A stretch of 64,000 nt of DNA. Source: Pleomorphomonas sp. (GTDB taxonomy: Bacteria; Pseudomonadota; Alphaproteobacteria; Rhizobiales; Pleomorphomonadaceae). Location of the stretch: the NCBI GenBank assembly GCA_029976075.1, contig JARKNW010000050.1, forward strand, positions 1-64,000, in the 5' to 3' direction. Below the pieces are notes generated by a model. That model was not told where the DNA came from, searched no databases, and worked only from the letters and a program-made list of their open reading frames with translations. The position numbers were made by a program, and so were the translations under genes. Positions 24,306 through 33,829 of the stretch are shown here, piece by piece. Every line of letters starts with the position of its first letter. Positions within the stretch are counted from its first letter, which is position 1.

Positions 24306-27300
24306 ATGAAACAAGTCGAACTCCCCGCAGCGCCGGGCGCGCTTACCGGACCAGTCAAGGCGTGGTCAGCACCACTCGTCATTCCCACTTACGAACCGGC
24401 CCCGGCAGACCGAAATCCGATGTTCCTCGAAAAGCGCGTCTTCCAGGGATCGAGCGGTCGCGTCTATCCGCTACCTTTCTTCGACCGTATCGGTCCGGAG
24501 CTGCGCGACAGGAGCTGGACCGCGCTGCACATCGAGAACGAATACCTGCGCGTCACCGTACTGCCCGAACTGGGCGGCCGCATCTATGCCGTCGTCGACA
24601 AGACAAACGGCTATGACCTCGTCTATCGTAACAGGGTCATCAAGCCGGCCCTGGTCGGTCTGGCCGGCCCATGGCTGTCCGGCGGCATCGAGTTCAACTG
24701 GCCGCAACACCACCGCCCGAGCACCTACATGCCGACGGCTTGGGAAATCGTCGAGGAATCCGACGGTTCAAGCGTAATCTGGCTGTCAGAACACGAGCCG
24801 ATGAACCGCATGAAGGGGATGCACGGCGTACGTCTCAGCCCCGGCAAGGCCCGTCTTGAGCTCGCAGTGCGCCTGCATAACCGCACGGAAATAACCCAGA
24901 CTTTCCTGTGGTGGGCGAACGTCGCCACCGAGGTGCACGAGGACTATCAGAGCTTCTTCCCGGAGGACGTCCATTTCATCGCCGACCATGCCAAACGCGC
25001 CACGTCCGCCTTTCCCGGCTGCGAAGACCGCTATTACGGCGTCGATTACGCCGGCCGCGCCAAGTATGGCGTACCACCCGAGGAAACACCGGCACAGTTC
25101 GTGCCAAAGCGCGGCTACGCGCCCAACGATCTTCGCTGGTATGCCAACATCCCCGTTCCCACCAGCTACATGTGCCTCGGTTCGCAGGACGATTTCTTCG
25201 GCGGCTACGACCACGCCGTCGATGCGGGAATCGTCCATGTCGCCAACCACCATATCTCCCCCGGCAAGAAGCAGTGGACCTGGGGCAACCACGATTTCGG
25301 CTATGCCTGGGACAGGAACCTGACCGAGCCGGACGAGAACGGCGTCTATTGGCCTTACATAGAAATCATGGCCGGGGTCTACACCGACAACCAGCCGGAT
25401 TTTTCCTTCCTGGCGCCGGGCGAAACCAAGACCTTCTCGCAATATTGGTATCCCATCCGCGAAATTGGCGCTGCTTCAGCCGCGACGCTCAAGGCTGCCA
25501 TCGGTCTGAAGCTTGAGGGACCCAGGCTGACGGTGGGCGTGCAGGCGACCGAAATCATACCGGGCACGCGGATCGTCGTCTCGACCGGCAAGACGGTGTT
25601 GGCCAGCAGCACGGCCGATCTCGACCCCGCCAGACCGTTCCTTGCCGCCATCGAAATCCCTGAAGGTACCGACCGTGATGACGTTTGCGTCGTCGTTGAA
25701 AAAGATGGCGTGGTGCTGGTCGAGCGCCGCCCCGTCAACCGGAACGAGGTGGCCATTCCACCTCCGGCCACCGAACCACCGCCGCCAGAAGAGATCGAGA
25801 GCGCCGACGAACTCTGGATGACCGGTACGCATCTCGACCAATATCGTCATGCGACGCGGCCTGCCGATATCTACTGGCGCGAGGCGCTCCGCCGCGATCC
25901 CGGCGACAGTCGTTGCAACACGGCTCTGGGCATCTGGCACCTTCGGCGCGGCGAATTCACCTCGGCCGAGGCTTGCTTTCGCAAGGCGATCGAACGTCTG
26001 ACTCGTCGCAACCCCAACCCGCCGACCGGCGAGGCGCACTATCACCTCGGCCTTGCGCTCCGCTACCTCGGTCAACCCGAGGCCGCCTACGACGCGCTGT
26101 TCAAGGCAACATGGAACGCCGCCTGGCGCGGCCCGGCGCATCTGGCCCTTGCCGAGATCGACAGCACGCGCGGCGCCCTTGCGGACGCCATGACCCACGT
26201 CGAGGAAGCGCTCCGCCACGACGTTGAGAACTCCGTGGCTCGCAATCTCCGAGCAGCGTTGCTCCTCAAGTCGGGCAGAAGGGAAGAAGGGGAAGCGCTT
26301 CTTGTCGAAACATTGGCTCGGGACCCGCTCGACGCCCGTGCCCGTACGCTGAATGGCCTGCCGCTCGACGGCGATGATCAGCTCTACCTCGACGTGGCCA
26401 TCGAGATGGCACGCGGGGGCTTTGTTGACGAAGCCCTCATGCTTCTCGAAGAACGCATCGCCATCGTCGACCGCGCCGCCTCGCCGCTCCTTCACTACCA
26501 TGCTGCAGCCCTGGCGGGCCGCCTCGGCAGGTCGACGCAGCCCTATCTTGCCGCAGCTTGCGAGGCGTTGCCCGACTATTGTTTCCCGGCCCGGCTTGAA
26601 GACATCGCCGCGCTGGAAGCGGCGATATCCGCCAACCCCACCGACAACCGCGCGCCCTATTATCTCGGCAATCTTCTCTATGACCGGCGGCGCCACCCGG
26701 AGGCTATCGTCCTGTGGGAAAAGTCGGTGGCAATCGACCCGTCGTGGTCGATCCCCTGGCGCAACCTCGGCATCGGCTATTTCAACATCGAAGGTTCAGA
26801 GGCAAAGGCAATCGCCGCTTATGACAAGGCGCTCGCCGCCGCCCCGCGCGACGCCCGCCTCGTCTACGAGCGAGACCAGCTCTGGAAGCGCATCGGTCGT
26901 TCACCGGCAGAGCGTCTCGTCGAGCTGGAAAGCCGGCTTGACCTTGTGGCAAGCCGCGACGATCTCAGCGTCGAACTGTCAGCGCTCTACAATCAGCTCG
27001 GCCTGCCTGAGAAGTCGGCACCGCTGATCGCCGGTCGCGCTTTCCAACCCTGGGAGGGTGGCGAAGGCCTCGCCCTCGATCAGTGGGTCCGCGGCCATCT
27101 GGGGCTCGGCCGCCGAGCGCTTGCCACCCGCAACGTCGATGTGGCGGTGTCCGAGTTCGAGGCGGCGCTCAACCCTCCACACTCCCTCGGCGAGGCACGC
27201 CATCTCCTTGCCAACCAGAGCGACGTCCATTACTGGCTCGGCAAGGCGCTCGCCACAGCCGGTCGCAACGAAGAGGCTCATCACTGGCTGAAGCTGGCTG

Positions 27301-27677
27301 CGGAGTTCGCTGGCGACTTCCTCGGCATGGAAGTGCGCGCCCATTCGGAAAAGACCTTCTTCTCGGCCCTGGCTCTGCGTGAGCTCGGACGCACGGCGGA
27401 GGCCGACAAGCTGCTCGGCGAACTTCGTGCCTACGCCGAAGAGACCATGACGAGCCCGGCGAAGATCGACTACTTCGCCACGTCGCTACCGACCATGCTG
27501 CTGTTCGATGACGATCTGCAACTTCGCCGGCGCGTCTCCGCTCACATCATGCTTGCCGAAGCCGCCATCGGCCTCGGTGATCTTGCCAACGGCCGCGAGC
27601 ATCTTCAGGCCGCCCTGAAGCTGGACCCCAACCACGCGCTCGCCGCCGACCTCCTCAGCGATCTTCCCAATAGCTGA
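24306..27677 (+). CDS. DUF5107-TPR protein (1123 residues), probable carbohydrate-related
   Basis: A large cytoplasmic protein. Residues from about 50 to 390 form a DUF5107 domain, a galactose-mutarotase-like beta-sandwich recognisable from ELGGRIYAVVDKTNGYDLVY, GGIEFNWPQHHRPSTYMPT and TFLWWANVATEVH. The C-terminal half is built of TPR repeats (for example AHYHLGLALRYLGQPEAAYD and APYYLGNLLYDRRRHPEAIV). ATG 24306 follows GGAAGGA. The gene is followed after 12 bases by an aldose 1-epimerase, so a role in sugar handling is likely, but the biochemical activity of DUF5107 is not known. No signal peptide is seen. Confidence 0.88.
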   Translation: MKQVELPAAPGALTGPVKAWSAPLVIPTYEPAPADRNPMFLEKRVFQGSSGRVYPLPFFDRIGPELRDRSWTALHIENEYLRVTVLPELGGRIYAVVDKTNGYDLVYRNRVIKPALVGLAGPWLSGGIEFNWPQHHRPSTYMPTAWEIVEESDGSSVIWLSEHEPMNRMKGMHGVRLSPGKARLELAVRLHNRTEITQTFLWWANVATEVHEDYQSFFPEDVHFIADHAKRATSAFPGCEDRYYGVDYAGRAKYGVPPEETPAQFVPKRGYAPNDLRWYANIPVPTSYMCLGSQDDFFGGYDHAVDAGIVHVANHHISPGKKQWTWGNHDFGYAWDRNLTEPDENGVYWPYIEIMAGVYTDNQPDFSFLAPGETKTFSQYWYPIREIGAASAATLKAAIGLKLEGPRLTVGVQATEIIPGTRIVVSTGKTVLASSTADLDPARPFLAAIEIPEGTDRDDVCVVVEKDGVVLVERRPVNRNEVAIPPPATEPPPPEEIESADELWMTGTHLDQYRHATRPADIYWREALRRDPGDSRCNTALGIWHLRRGEFTSAEACFRKAIERLTRRNPNPPTGEAHYHLGLALRYLGQPEAAYDALFKATWNAAWRGPAHLALAEIDSTRGALADAMTHVEEALRHDVENSVARNLRAALLLKSGRREEGEALLVETLARDPLDARARTLNGLPLDGDDQLYLDVAIEMARGGFVDEALMLLEERIAIVDRAASPLLHYHAAALAGRLGRSTQPYLAAACEALPDYCFPARLEDIAALEAAISANPTDNRAPYYLGNLLYDRRRHPEAIVLWEKSVAIDPSWSIPWRNLGIGYFNIEGSEAKAIAAYDKALAAAPRDARLVYERDQLWKRIGRSPAERLVELESRLDLVASRDDLSVELSALYNQLGLPEKSAPLIAGRAFQPWEGGEGLALDQWVRGHLGLGRRALATRNVDVAVSEFEAALNPPHSLGEARHLLANQSDVHYWLGKALATAGRNEEAHHWLKLAAEFAGDFLGMEVRAHSEKTFFSALALRELGRTAEADKLLGELRAYAEETMTSPAKIDYFATSLPTMLLFDDDLQLRRRVSAHIMLAEAAIGLGDLANGREHLQAALKLDPNHALAADLLSDLPNS

Positions 27678-27689
27678 GGAGGCCCCCTC

Positions 27690-28583
27690 ATGGACACGCT
27701 GCGTCTTCGAACGGACGTCACCGAACTGACGCTCTCGACACGGGGCGCAGCTGTCCTGGGCTGGGAGGTTGAGACCAAAGCCGGTCGATGGCCGCTCCTG
27801 CGCCGGGCTCGCCATGGCGGCAATGGCGTACCCGACGATACCTCAGCCTTCCCCCTGGTACCTTTCGGAAACCGGATCGGTGGCAATGCCTTCGTCTTCG
27901 AAGGCCATCACTATCGGCTGGTCCCCAATGCCGGCGATCGCTACCGACTGCACGGTGACGGCTGGCTGTCCGAATGGAGCGTCGAAGCGGTCACCGACAA
28001 AAGTGCGACGCTCGTGCTGCGCCGCCAAGCCGATGCGACCGCCCCCTGGGATTATTTCGTCCGCCAGATCGTGACGCTCGATGGACGAGCCCTGATCATG
28101 GACTTGTCGGTTGAGAACAGAGGTGCGGTTGCCCTGCCCTTTGGCCTCGGCTGGCACCCTTATTTCCCGCTTACCCCACGCACCCGTCTGACGGCCGCCG
28201 CCTCGTCCGTCTGGCTGGAGGGCATAGATCATCTGCCGACCGAGGAAATACCGCTCCCTGCCGATCTGGATTTTCGGCGCGCCGCTCGGTTGCCCAACCG
28301 ATGGATCAACAACGGCTTCGAAGGCTGGAACGGTTGCGCGCGCATCGACTGGCCAGAGCGGAAGGTAACCCTCAAGATCGACGCCGACCCAGTGTTTTCT
28401 CGCTACGTCATCTATCGCCCCGATGCCACCCGCGACCCGAGCTACGCCGACGACTGGTTCTGCCTTGAACCAATGACACACACGGTCGACGGCTTTAGGA
28501 TGGCAGGCGGGGGCGGCATGGTGTCGCTTGATCCTGGCGATTACCTCAAGGGAAGCATCCGGCTGGAAGCGTTGCTACTCTAA
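27690..28583 (+). CDS. Aldose 1-epimerase (mutarotase) family protein
   Basis: This 297-residue galactose mutarotase-like protein interconverts alpha and beta anomers of aldoses. The segments FPLVPFGNRIGGNAFVFEG (Arg of the active site), RLHGDGWLSEW (His) and FGLGWHPYFPL (second catalytic His) match the family. A Glu near the end of the domain (FCLEPMTHTVDGF) is the likely base. It follows the DUF5107-TPR gene by 12 bases in one operon. The exact sugar is not predictable. Confidence 0.92.
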   Translation: MDTLRLRTDVTELTLSTRGAAVLGWEVETKAGRWPLLRRARHGGNGVPDDTSAFPLVPFGNRIGGNAFVFEGHHYRLVPNAGDRYRLHGDGWLSEWSVEAVTDKSATLVLRRQADATAPWDYFVRQIVTLDGRALIMDLSVENRGAVALPFGLGWHPYFPLTPRTRLTAAASSVWLEGIDHLPTEEIPLPADLDFRRAARLPNRWINNGFEGWNGCARIDWPERKVTLKIDADPVFSRYVIYRPDATRDPSYADDWFCLEPMTHTVDGFRMAGGGGMVSLDPGDYLKGSIRLEALLL

Positions 28584-28644
28584 CTCCACGCCAATCGGCA
28601 TCGCTTCGCTATCGTGAGCCCGAGTCCAGTGGTACGGATTCGCC

Positions 28645-29535
28645 ATGCAGGCAGCGGTTACCCACTCTTTCTGGATCTCGGCCGATGGGAAGCAAGGCAC
28701 GCGCGGCAACGCTTCCCTGCTGTTTCCCTATTGGAGCTTTACCAAGACCGTCATCGCGATCTGTGCCTTGAAACTCCATGAGGACAGGGCGGTCGATCTG
28801 GACGGTCGCCTCGACGGAGAGCCCTACACGCTTCGGCAGCTGCTGAACCATACTGCGGGATTGCCGGACTATTCAGCCCTCGCCGATTATCACAAGGCCG
28901 TAGCCGCCAACGATGAACCCTGGTCCCGCGACCGGCTCCTCAACTCGGCGCTGGCAAACGGCCTACTGTTCGCTCCTGGCTCAGGCTGGTCCTATTCCAA
29001 TGTTGGCTACATGCTGGCGCGCGAATGGATGGAAGCGGCGGCCGGACAGAGCTTCTCCACGCTTGTCAACAAACTCGTCTGCAGCCCCCTGGACCTGAAA
29101 AGCATCGAACTTGCGACAACCAGGGAACAACTTCGCCGGGTTCATTGGCCCGACGGAGCGGCATATCATCCTGGATGGGTCTACCATGGCTGTCTGGTCG
29201 GAACGGCCGAGGACGCCGCGCGACTCCTGCACGGCCTTGCTGCCGGCGCACTGTTGAGCGTCGCGATGCTGCACGAAATGCTGCGGAGCATACCCTTGGG
29301 CGGGGCGCTGGAAGGGCGTCCATGGACTGACTGTGGTTACGGTCTCGGCCTGATGATCGGCAGCATGGGCGCCGCAGGGCGTGTGTTCGGCCACTCGGGC
29401 GGCGGTCCATTCTGTTCTAACGCGGTCTATCATTTTCCAGACCGCCCATCCCCGAAAACCGTCGCTTGCTTCAGCGGCTCGACGAACGAAGGGCTGGCGG
29501 AGTTCGAGACGGCGGCACTTGCGAGGGGCAGTTAG
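28645..29535 (+). CDS. Serine hydrolase, beta-lactamase class C/penicillin-binding family
   Basis: This 296-residue protein carries the three family motifs: SFTK (SxxK nucleophile, near residue 31), YSN (YxN) and HSG (in FGHSGGGPF, replacing KTG as in esterase-type members). The N-terminus before SxxK is short, with no signal peptide visible, so an upstream start or N-terminal loss is possible. The gene follows the epimerase on the same strand after 61 bases. It is likely an esterase, amidase or D-aminopeptidase-type enzyme; beta-lactamase activity is not implied. Confidence 0.85.
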   Translation: MQAAVTHSFWISADGKQGTRGNASLLFPYWSFTKTVIAICALKLHEDRAVDLDGRLDGEPYTLRQLLNHTAGLPDYSALADYHKAVAANDEPWSRDRLLNSALANGLLFAPGSGWSYSNVGYMLAREWMEAAAGQSFSTLVNKLVCSPLDLKSIELATTREQLRRVHWPDGAAYHPGWVYHGCLVGTAEDAARLLHGLAAGALLSVAMLHEMLRSIPLGGALEGRPWTDCGYGLGLMIGSMGAAGRVFGHSGGGPFCSNAVYHFPDRPSPKTVACFSGSTNEGLAEFETAALARGS

Positions 29536-30187
29536 CACCCCTATCAGGCAGGTCGCCACCCGGTGTCCCACGACCAGTACCGAGAGCGGAACAACTTGCC
29601 CGCCTCTCAACGAAGACGCACTGGCTTTACCACCAGCCCGACATCTACAACGCCAATTCAACGGCGTTGAAGTTTGCAGTTCGGTTGTTGCCATTCCACT
29701 CTCGGAAGAGCTGTCTTCAACATACACTTGCCCCGCCTCAAGACCCGACAATTTTTGGAACAAACACTCCAAACGGGAAATCCTACGCAAGCGGAAGCAC
29801 TTCCGGTGCCCGTGAAAATTTCTGATATTTCAATACTACGATTTGCGCATATGCAGCAATAAACGGATCGTTGACACAATTTTTTGGAATACATAATCTA
29901 AATTTATCGCATCCAAGATCATCGCGCAGGGATCACTCATCGAAATATATGTGAAATTGATCGCCCGCTACCGCTGGTTTTGAATCGATTATCACTAGGG
30001 GTGTTCGGATCGGCTTCTTTCACCTCCACACCTCGTGTGAATTACAATGGCGCGTCATGGACAGGATGTTTCATTCGATGATGCCGGAAGCTTTCTGCTC
30101 GGTTCGGCGCGAGAACGGGGTGCCAGCGCGTAACTGTGGGGCGACCACATTCCGCTCGGGCCCAAACGCCCCGACAGGAGACAATCC
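29536..30187. other. 652-base intergenic region upstream of ribose-type ABC operon
   Basis: No convincing coding frame is seen; the short open frames have unlikely composition. The middle (about 29700-30000) is notably AT-rich compared with the surroundings. It holds a good sigma70-like promoter (listed separately), a GCATATGC palindrome at 29847-29854 inside an imperfect TTGC...GCAA dyad, and a CACAC-CTC-GTGTG repeat near 30030, possible repressor sites. Direction and position fit control of the ABC operon starting at 30188, with a long untranslated leader. Confidence 0.55.
29871..29899 (+). promoter_or_regulatory. Sigma70-like promoter
   Basis: TTGACA (29871-29876) and TAATCT (29894-29899) are separated by exactly 17 bases in an AT-rich stretch, close to the vegetative consensus. 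Transcription would begin near 29906, giving a leader of about 280 bases before the ABC ATPase gene. Confidence 0.65.
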
Positions 30188-31705
30188 ATGATGCCTCCCC
30201 TGCTTGAGATGCGTGGCATCGCCAAAAGCTTCAATCGCAATCCGGTGCTGGATGATGTGAATCTCATCGTCGGCCGCGGCGAAGTGCACGCGCTGATGGG
30301 CGAAAATGGTGCCGGCAAATCGACGCTGATGAAAATCCTCATGGGCATGATCCCGGCCGATGCCGGTGAGATCCGGCTCGAAGGGCACCCCTTCAGCCCG
30401 CACAATCCGCGGGATGCCATGAACCATGGCCTTGCCATGATTCATCAGGAGTTGAACCCGGTCCTCGACATGGAAGTGGCCGAGAATGTCTTTCTCGGTC
30501 GCGAAATTCGCCGTTTCGGACGTGGCCCGTTCAGCGTGGTCAACCTCGGCGCCATGCGCCAGGGGTGCCAGGAACTGTTCGACCGTTTCGCCATCCCCCT
30601 GAGCCCTTCGGCCCGCATGCGCGACCTGTCGGTTGCGCAGATGCAGTTGGTCGAAATCGTCAAGGCCATCTCGCTGTCCTCGAAGGTCGTCATCATGGAC
30701 GAGCCGACATCGGCGATCACCGAGCGGGAGGTGGCCATCCTGTTTCGGCAGATCGATGCGCTGCGCGCCCAGGGCGTTTCAGTCATCTACATTTCCCACA
30801 AGCTCGACGAGATCTTCCAGATCGCCGACCGCATCTCGGTGATGCGTGATGGCGTTCTGGTGGCCTCGGATGCCACCGCCGCCTTCGACCGCAAGACCGT
30901 CATTCGCCACATGGTTGGCCGGGAGATCACCAACTACATCCCGAAAGAAACGGTGCCGATCGGCGATGTCGTGCTCGAGGTGCGGCATCTTTCCTGGGGC
31001 ACGCGGGTGAGCGACGTTTCGTTCGCCGTGCGTGCCGGCGAGATCCTGGGTATCGCCGGTCTGGTGGGGGCTGGCCGTAGCGAGACGGTGGAGACGCTGT
31101 TCGGCATCCGACCTGCGGCTTCAGGCGAGATACTCGTTCACGGCCGATCTCAGTCCATCCATACGCCGGGCGCCGCCATCTCGCACGGGCTGGCGCTGGT
31201 CACCGAAGACCGCAAGATGACGGGGCTCAACCTGCTCGGTACGGTCGAAGAAAATATCTCTTTGGCCGCCATCGATCGCCTTGCCCGCTTCGGCGTGATC
31301 CGGAAGGCCGAAGAGCATGCGCTGGCAGAAGACAACATCGCCCGGTTGCGCATCAAAACCTGGTCGCGCGACGCTCTGGTTTCATCGCTTTCGGGCGGCA
31401 ACCAGCAGAAGGTGGTGCTCGCCAAGTGGCTGGTCACCCAGCCGGACGTTATCATTCTCGATGAACCGACACGCGGCATCGACGTCGGCGCCAAACGCGA
31501 CATCTACTTGCTGATCGGCGAGCTGGCCAGCCAGGGCAAGGCGGTGATCGTCATCTCCTCCGAGCTCATCGAGATCATGGGGCTGGCTGACCGCATCCTG
31601 GTGATGGCCGAAGGCCGCGTGACCGGCGAGCTCGACCGGGATGCCTTTAGCCAGGAACGGATCATGGAATTTGCTACGCCCACCAACGAGGTTCGTCATG
31701 TCTGA
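30188..31705 (+). CDS. Sugar ABC transporter ATP-binding protein (RbsA/MglA-like, CUT2)
   Basis: This 505-residue protein has two tandem ABC domains, the hallmark of CUT2 monosaccharide importers. The first has Walker A GENGAGKST and Walker B VIMDEPTSAI. The second lacks a canonical Walker A (GLVGAGRSET) but has signature LSGGNQQKVVLAKWL and DEPTRGIDVGAKRD, typical of RbsA/MglA/XylG. It is the first gene of an ATPase-permease-binding protein operon and overlaps the permease by eight bases. The sugar is unknown. Confidence 0.95.
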   Translation: MMPPLLEMRGIAKSFNRNPVLDDVNLIVGRGEVHALMGENGAGKSTLMKILMGMIPADAGEIRLEGHPFSPHNPRDAMNHGLAMIHQELNPVLDMEVAENVFLGREIRRFGRGPFSVVNLGAMRQGCQELFDRFAIPLSPSARMRDLSVAQMQLVEIVKAISLSSKVVIMDEPTSAITEREVAILFRQIDALRAQGVSVIYISHKLDEIFQIADRISVMRDGVLVASDATAAFDRKTVIRHMVGREITNYIPKETVPIGDVVLEVRHLSWGTRVSDVSFAVRAGEILGIAGLVGAGRSETVETLFGIRPAASGEILVHGRSQSIHTPGAAISHGLALVTEDRKMTGLNLLGTVEENISLAAIDRLARFGVIRKAEEHALAEDNIARLRIKTWSRDALVSSLSGGNQQKVVLAKWLVTQPDVIILDEPTRGIDVGAKRDIYLLIGELASQGKAVIVISSELIEIMGLADRILVMAEGRVTGELDRDAFSQERIMEFATPTNEVRHV

Positions 31706-32663
31706 GCGGCGGCGGGGAACATACGGTCGCGGTCAGTTTTTCCAGGATTTCGGACTGGTTCTGATCTTTCTTGCCGTCGTGGGCGTGCTGGTGGTGTTGT
31801 CGCCTGATGCCTTTGCCCGACCGGCCAACCTGATCGGCATCATCAAGCAGGCCTCGATCAACGGCGTGCTGGCGATGGGCATGACCTTTGTCATCATCTC
31901 CGGTGGCATCGATCTGTCGGTCGGCTCGATCGTCGCCTTCACGGGCGTGGTCGCCGCCAGCTTCGCCCATCCCGGCGAATACCCGCTGGTCGTGGCCATT
32001 CTCGCGCCGATGCTTCTGGGCGCATTGATCGGCGCCGTCAACGGGGCCTCCGTTGCCTACGGCGGCATTCCATCGTTCATCGTCACCCTCGCCTCAATGA
32101 TCGTCTTCCGGGGAGCGGCCCTGATCACCTCCGACGGCTCGCCGGTGTTCGGCGTTTCCGACGCCTTCGAGGAAATCGCCGGCGGGTTTGTCGCCGGCTA
32201 TCTGCCCTATCTGCCGATCTACTTCATTGTCGTGGCAGGCCTCAGCGCCTTCGTGCTGAAGGCAACCGTGTTCGGGCGCCGGGTCTACGCCATAGGCGGC
32301 AATGCCACGGCGGCGGCCGTATCGGGCATCAACGTCCGGGCGACATTGACCGGCGTCTACATGATCTCCGGCGCCTTGGCCGGGCTTGCCGGCTTGCTGC
32401 TCGCCTCGCGCACCGTATCCGGCAGCCCGACGGCCGGCGAAGGCTACGAGCTCAACGCCATCGCCGCAGTGATCATCGGTGGCGTCAGCATGACCGGCGG
32501 CGTCGGGCGCTGGTACGGTCCGGTCATCGGCGCGCTGCTGATCGCGGTCATCGGCAACGGGCTCGATATTCTCAATGTCTCATCCTACTACCAGTTGGTC
32601 ATCCAAGGCCTGATCATCTACTTCGCCGTGCTTGCCGACATCAAAGGCAAGTCTGGTCGGTGA
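31698..32663 (+). CDS. Sugar ABC transporter permease (RbsC-like, CUT2)
   Basis: This 321-residue inner-membrane permease has eight to ten hydrophobic segments and the CUT2 signature GMTFVIISGGIDLSVGSI followed by GGIPSFIVTLASMIVFRG. ATG 31698 overlaps the end of the ATPase gene, so translation is probably coupled; the frame open from 31641 is a shadow within that gene. It forms the homodimeric channel for the binding protein at 32732-33673. Confidence 0.94.
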   Translation: MSERRRGTYGRGQFFQDFGLVLIFLAVVGVLVVLSPDAFARPANLIGIIKQASINGVLAMGMTFVIISGGIDLSVGSIVAFTGVVAASFAHPGEYPLVVAILAPMLLGALIGAVNGASVAYGGIPSFIVTLASMIVFRGAALITSDGSPVFGVSDAFEEIAGGFVAGYLPYLPIYFIVVAGLSAFVLKATVFGRRVYAIGGNATAAAVSGINVRATLTGVYMISGALAGLAGLLLASRTVSGSPTAGEGYELNAIAAVIIGGVSMTGGVGRWYGPVIGALLIAVIGNGLDILNVSSYYQLVIQGLIIYFAVLADIKGKSGR

Positions 32664-32731
32664 GGAAACGTGCCCCTGGGAGGAGTGCCGGGGAAACGCA
32701 AGGACCTCAAGAAGGTCACAAGGAGGAAACA

Positions 32732-33673
32732 ATGAAGAAAACGCTTGTCTGCCTAGCCGCCATGACGCTCGGTGCCACCCTGTCTTGGGCGCCGTCCGTA
32801 TTGTCAGCCGAACTCAAGGCCAAGCCGGAGCAGAAATATGCCCTGCTGATGAGCCACATGGACAATGAGTTCACTATCCAGCTGTCGGGCGCCGTCAAGG
32901 ACAAGGCCAAGGAGCTCGACGCCAAGCTCACCGTGTTCGATGCGCGCAACGAAATCGCCAAGCAGATCAGTCAGGTGGAGACAGCCGTCACACAAGGCTA
33001 CACCGGAATTCTGATCGAGCCGGTGGCCGTCGACGGTCTTGGGCCGGCCCTCGGTGCCGCCAAGAAGGCCGGCATCGGCGTCATCAACCTTAACCAGAAG
33101 GTTTCCGACACCTCGGTGATCGATTCCTATGTCGGTGCCAACCCCGTCGAGGGCGGCCAGATCGAGATGGAGTTCATCGCCAAGGCGATCGGCGGCAAGG
33201 GCAACGTCGCCTTCCTGCTCGGGCCGCTCGGTTCCGATGCGCAGATCGGACGCACGCAGGGCTACGAGAACGTCCTCAAGAACTACCCGGACATCAAGGT
33301 TGTCTACAAGCAGACCGCCAACTGGCGTACCGACCAGGCGCTCAAGCTGACGGAAAACTGGCTGCAGACCGGTACCGAACTCGCCGCCGTCGTCTCCAAC
33401 AACGACGACATGGCGCTCGGCGCCGTCAAGGCCGCCAAGGACGCCCATCTGATCGGCAAGATCAAGATTGCCGGCCTCGATGCCGCCCCGAACGCTCTGG
33501 CCGCCGTCAAGGATGGCACGATGGACGCCACGGTCTCCCAGAACACCATCGAGCAGGGTCTCATGGGTATGGAGGCGCTGGTCAAGCTCGCCAACGGTCA
33601 GAAGGTCGAGCCGGTCATCACCGTGCCGCACGCCCTGATCACCAAGGAAAACGTCGCCAAGTTCATGAAGTGA
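32732..33673 (+). CDS. Sugar ABC periplasmic binding protein (RbsB/IbpA-like)
   Basis: This 313-residue protein of the Peripla_BP_4/RbsB family has a signal peptide (core VCLAAMTLGATLSWAPSVLS, mature start near AELKAK). The family pattern SQVETAVTQGYTGILIEPV (first lobe) and SNNDDMALGAVKAAKDA (hinge) is clear. ATG 32732 has a strong AGGAGG ribosome site, fitting high receptor expression at the operon end. Ligand not assigned; ribose, inositol or another polyol or pentose are all possible. Confidence 0.92.
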   Translation: MKKTLVCLAAMTLGATLSWAPSVLSAELKAKPEQKYALLMSHMDNEFTIQLSGAVKDKAKELDAKLTVFDARNEIAKQISQVETAVTQGYTGILIEPVAVDGLGPALGAAKKAGIGVINLNQKVSDTSVIDSYVGANPVEGGQIEMEFIAKAIGGKGNVAFLLGPLGSDAQIGRTQGYENVLKNYPDIKVVYKQTANWRTDQALKLTENWLQTGTELAAVVSNNDDMALGAVKAAKDAHLIGKIKIAGLDAAPNALAAVKDGTMDATVSQNTIEQGLMGMEALVKLANGQKVEPVITVPHALITKENVAKFMK

Positions 33674-33701
33674 TTTCGGCTTCGAACTAGTCGATCTGTC
33701 G

Positions 33702-33742
33702 CGCGACCGTGATGCCGATCTTGTGCCACGGTCGCGTTTTTT
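33702..33742 (+). terminator. Rho-independent terminator of the ribose-type ABC operon
   Basis: A perfect 10-bp stem (CGCGACCGTG / CACGGTCGCG) with a 15-base loop is followed directly by six T residues, 28 bases after the binding-protein stop. Confidence 0.92.
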
Positions 33743-33829
33743 CCTGTCGGCTGCACACCGATGTCGACGAGCATCCCAGGAGAACCTTTAGAGGCCGACT
33801 CTCATGACGCACCGGCAACCTGATTGCCG

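Noticed and set aside
25476..26696. Minus-strand open frame of 406 codons
   Set aside because: Antisense to the DUF5107-TPR gene; no motif.
28645..29535. Possible beta-lactamase resistance gene
   Set aside because: The motif set SxxK, YxN and HSG with no signal peptide fits esterase/peptidase-type members rather than a periplasmic beta-lactamase.
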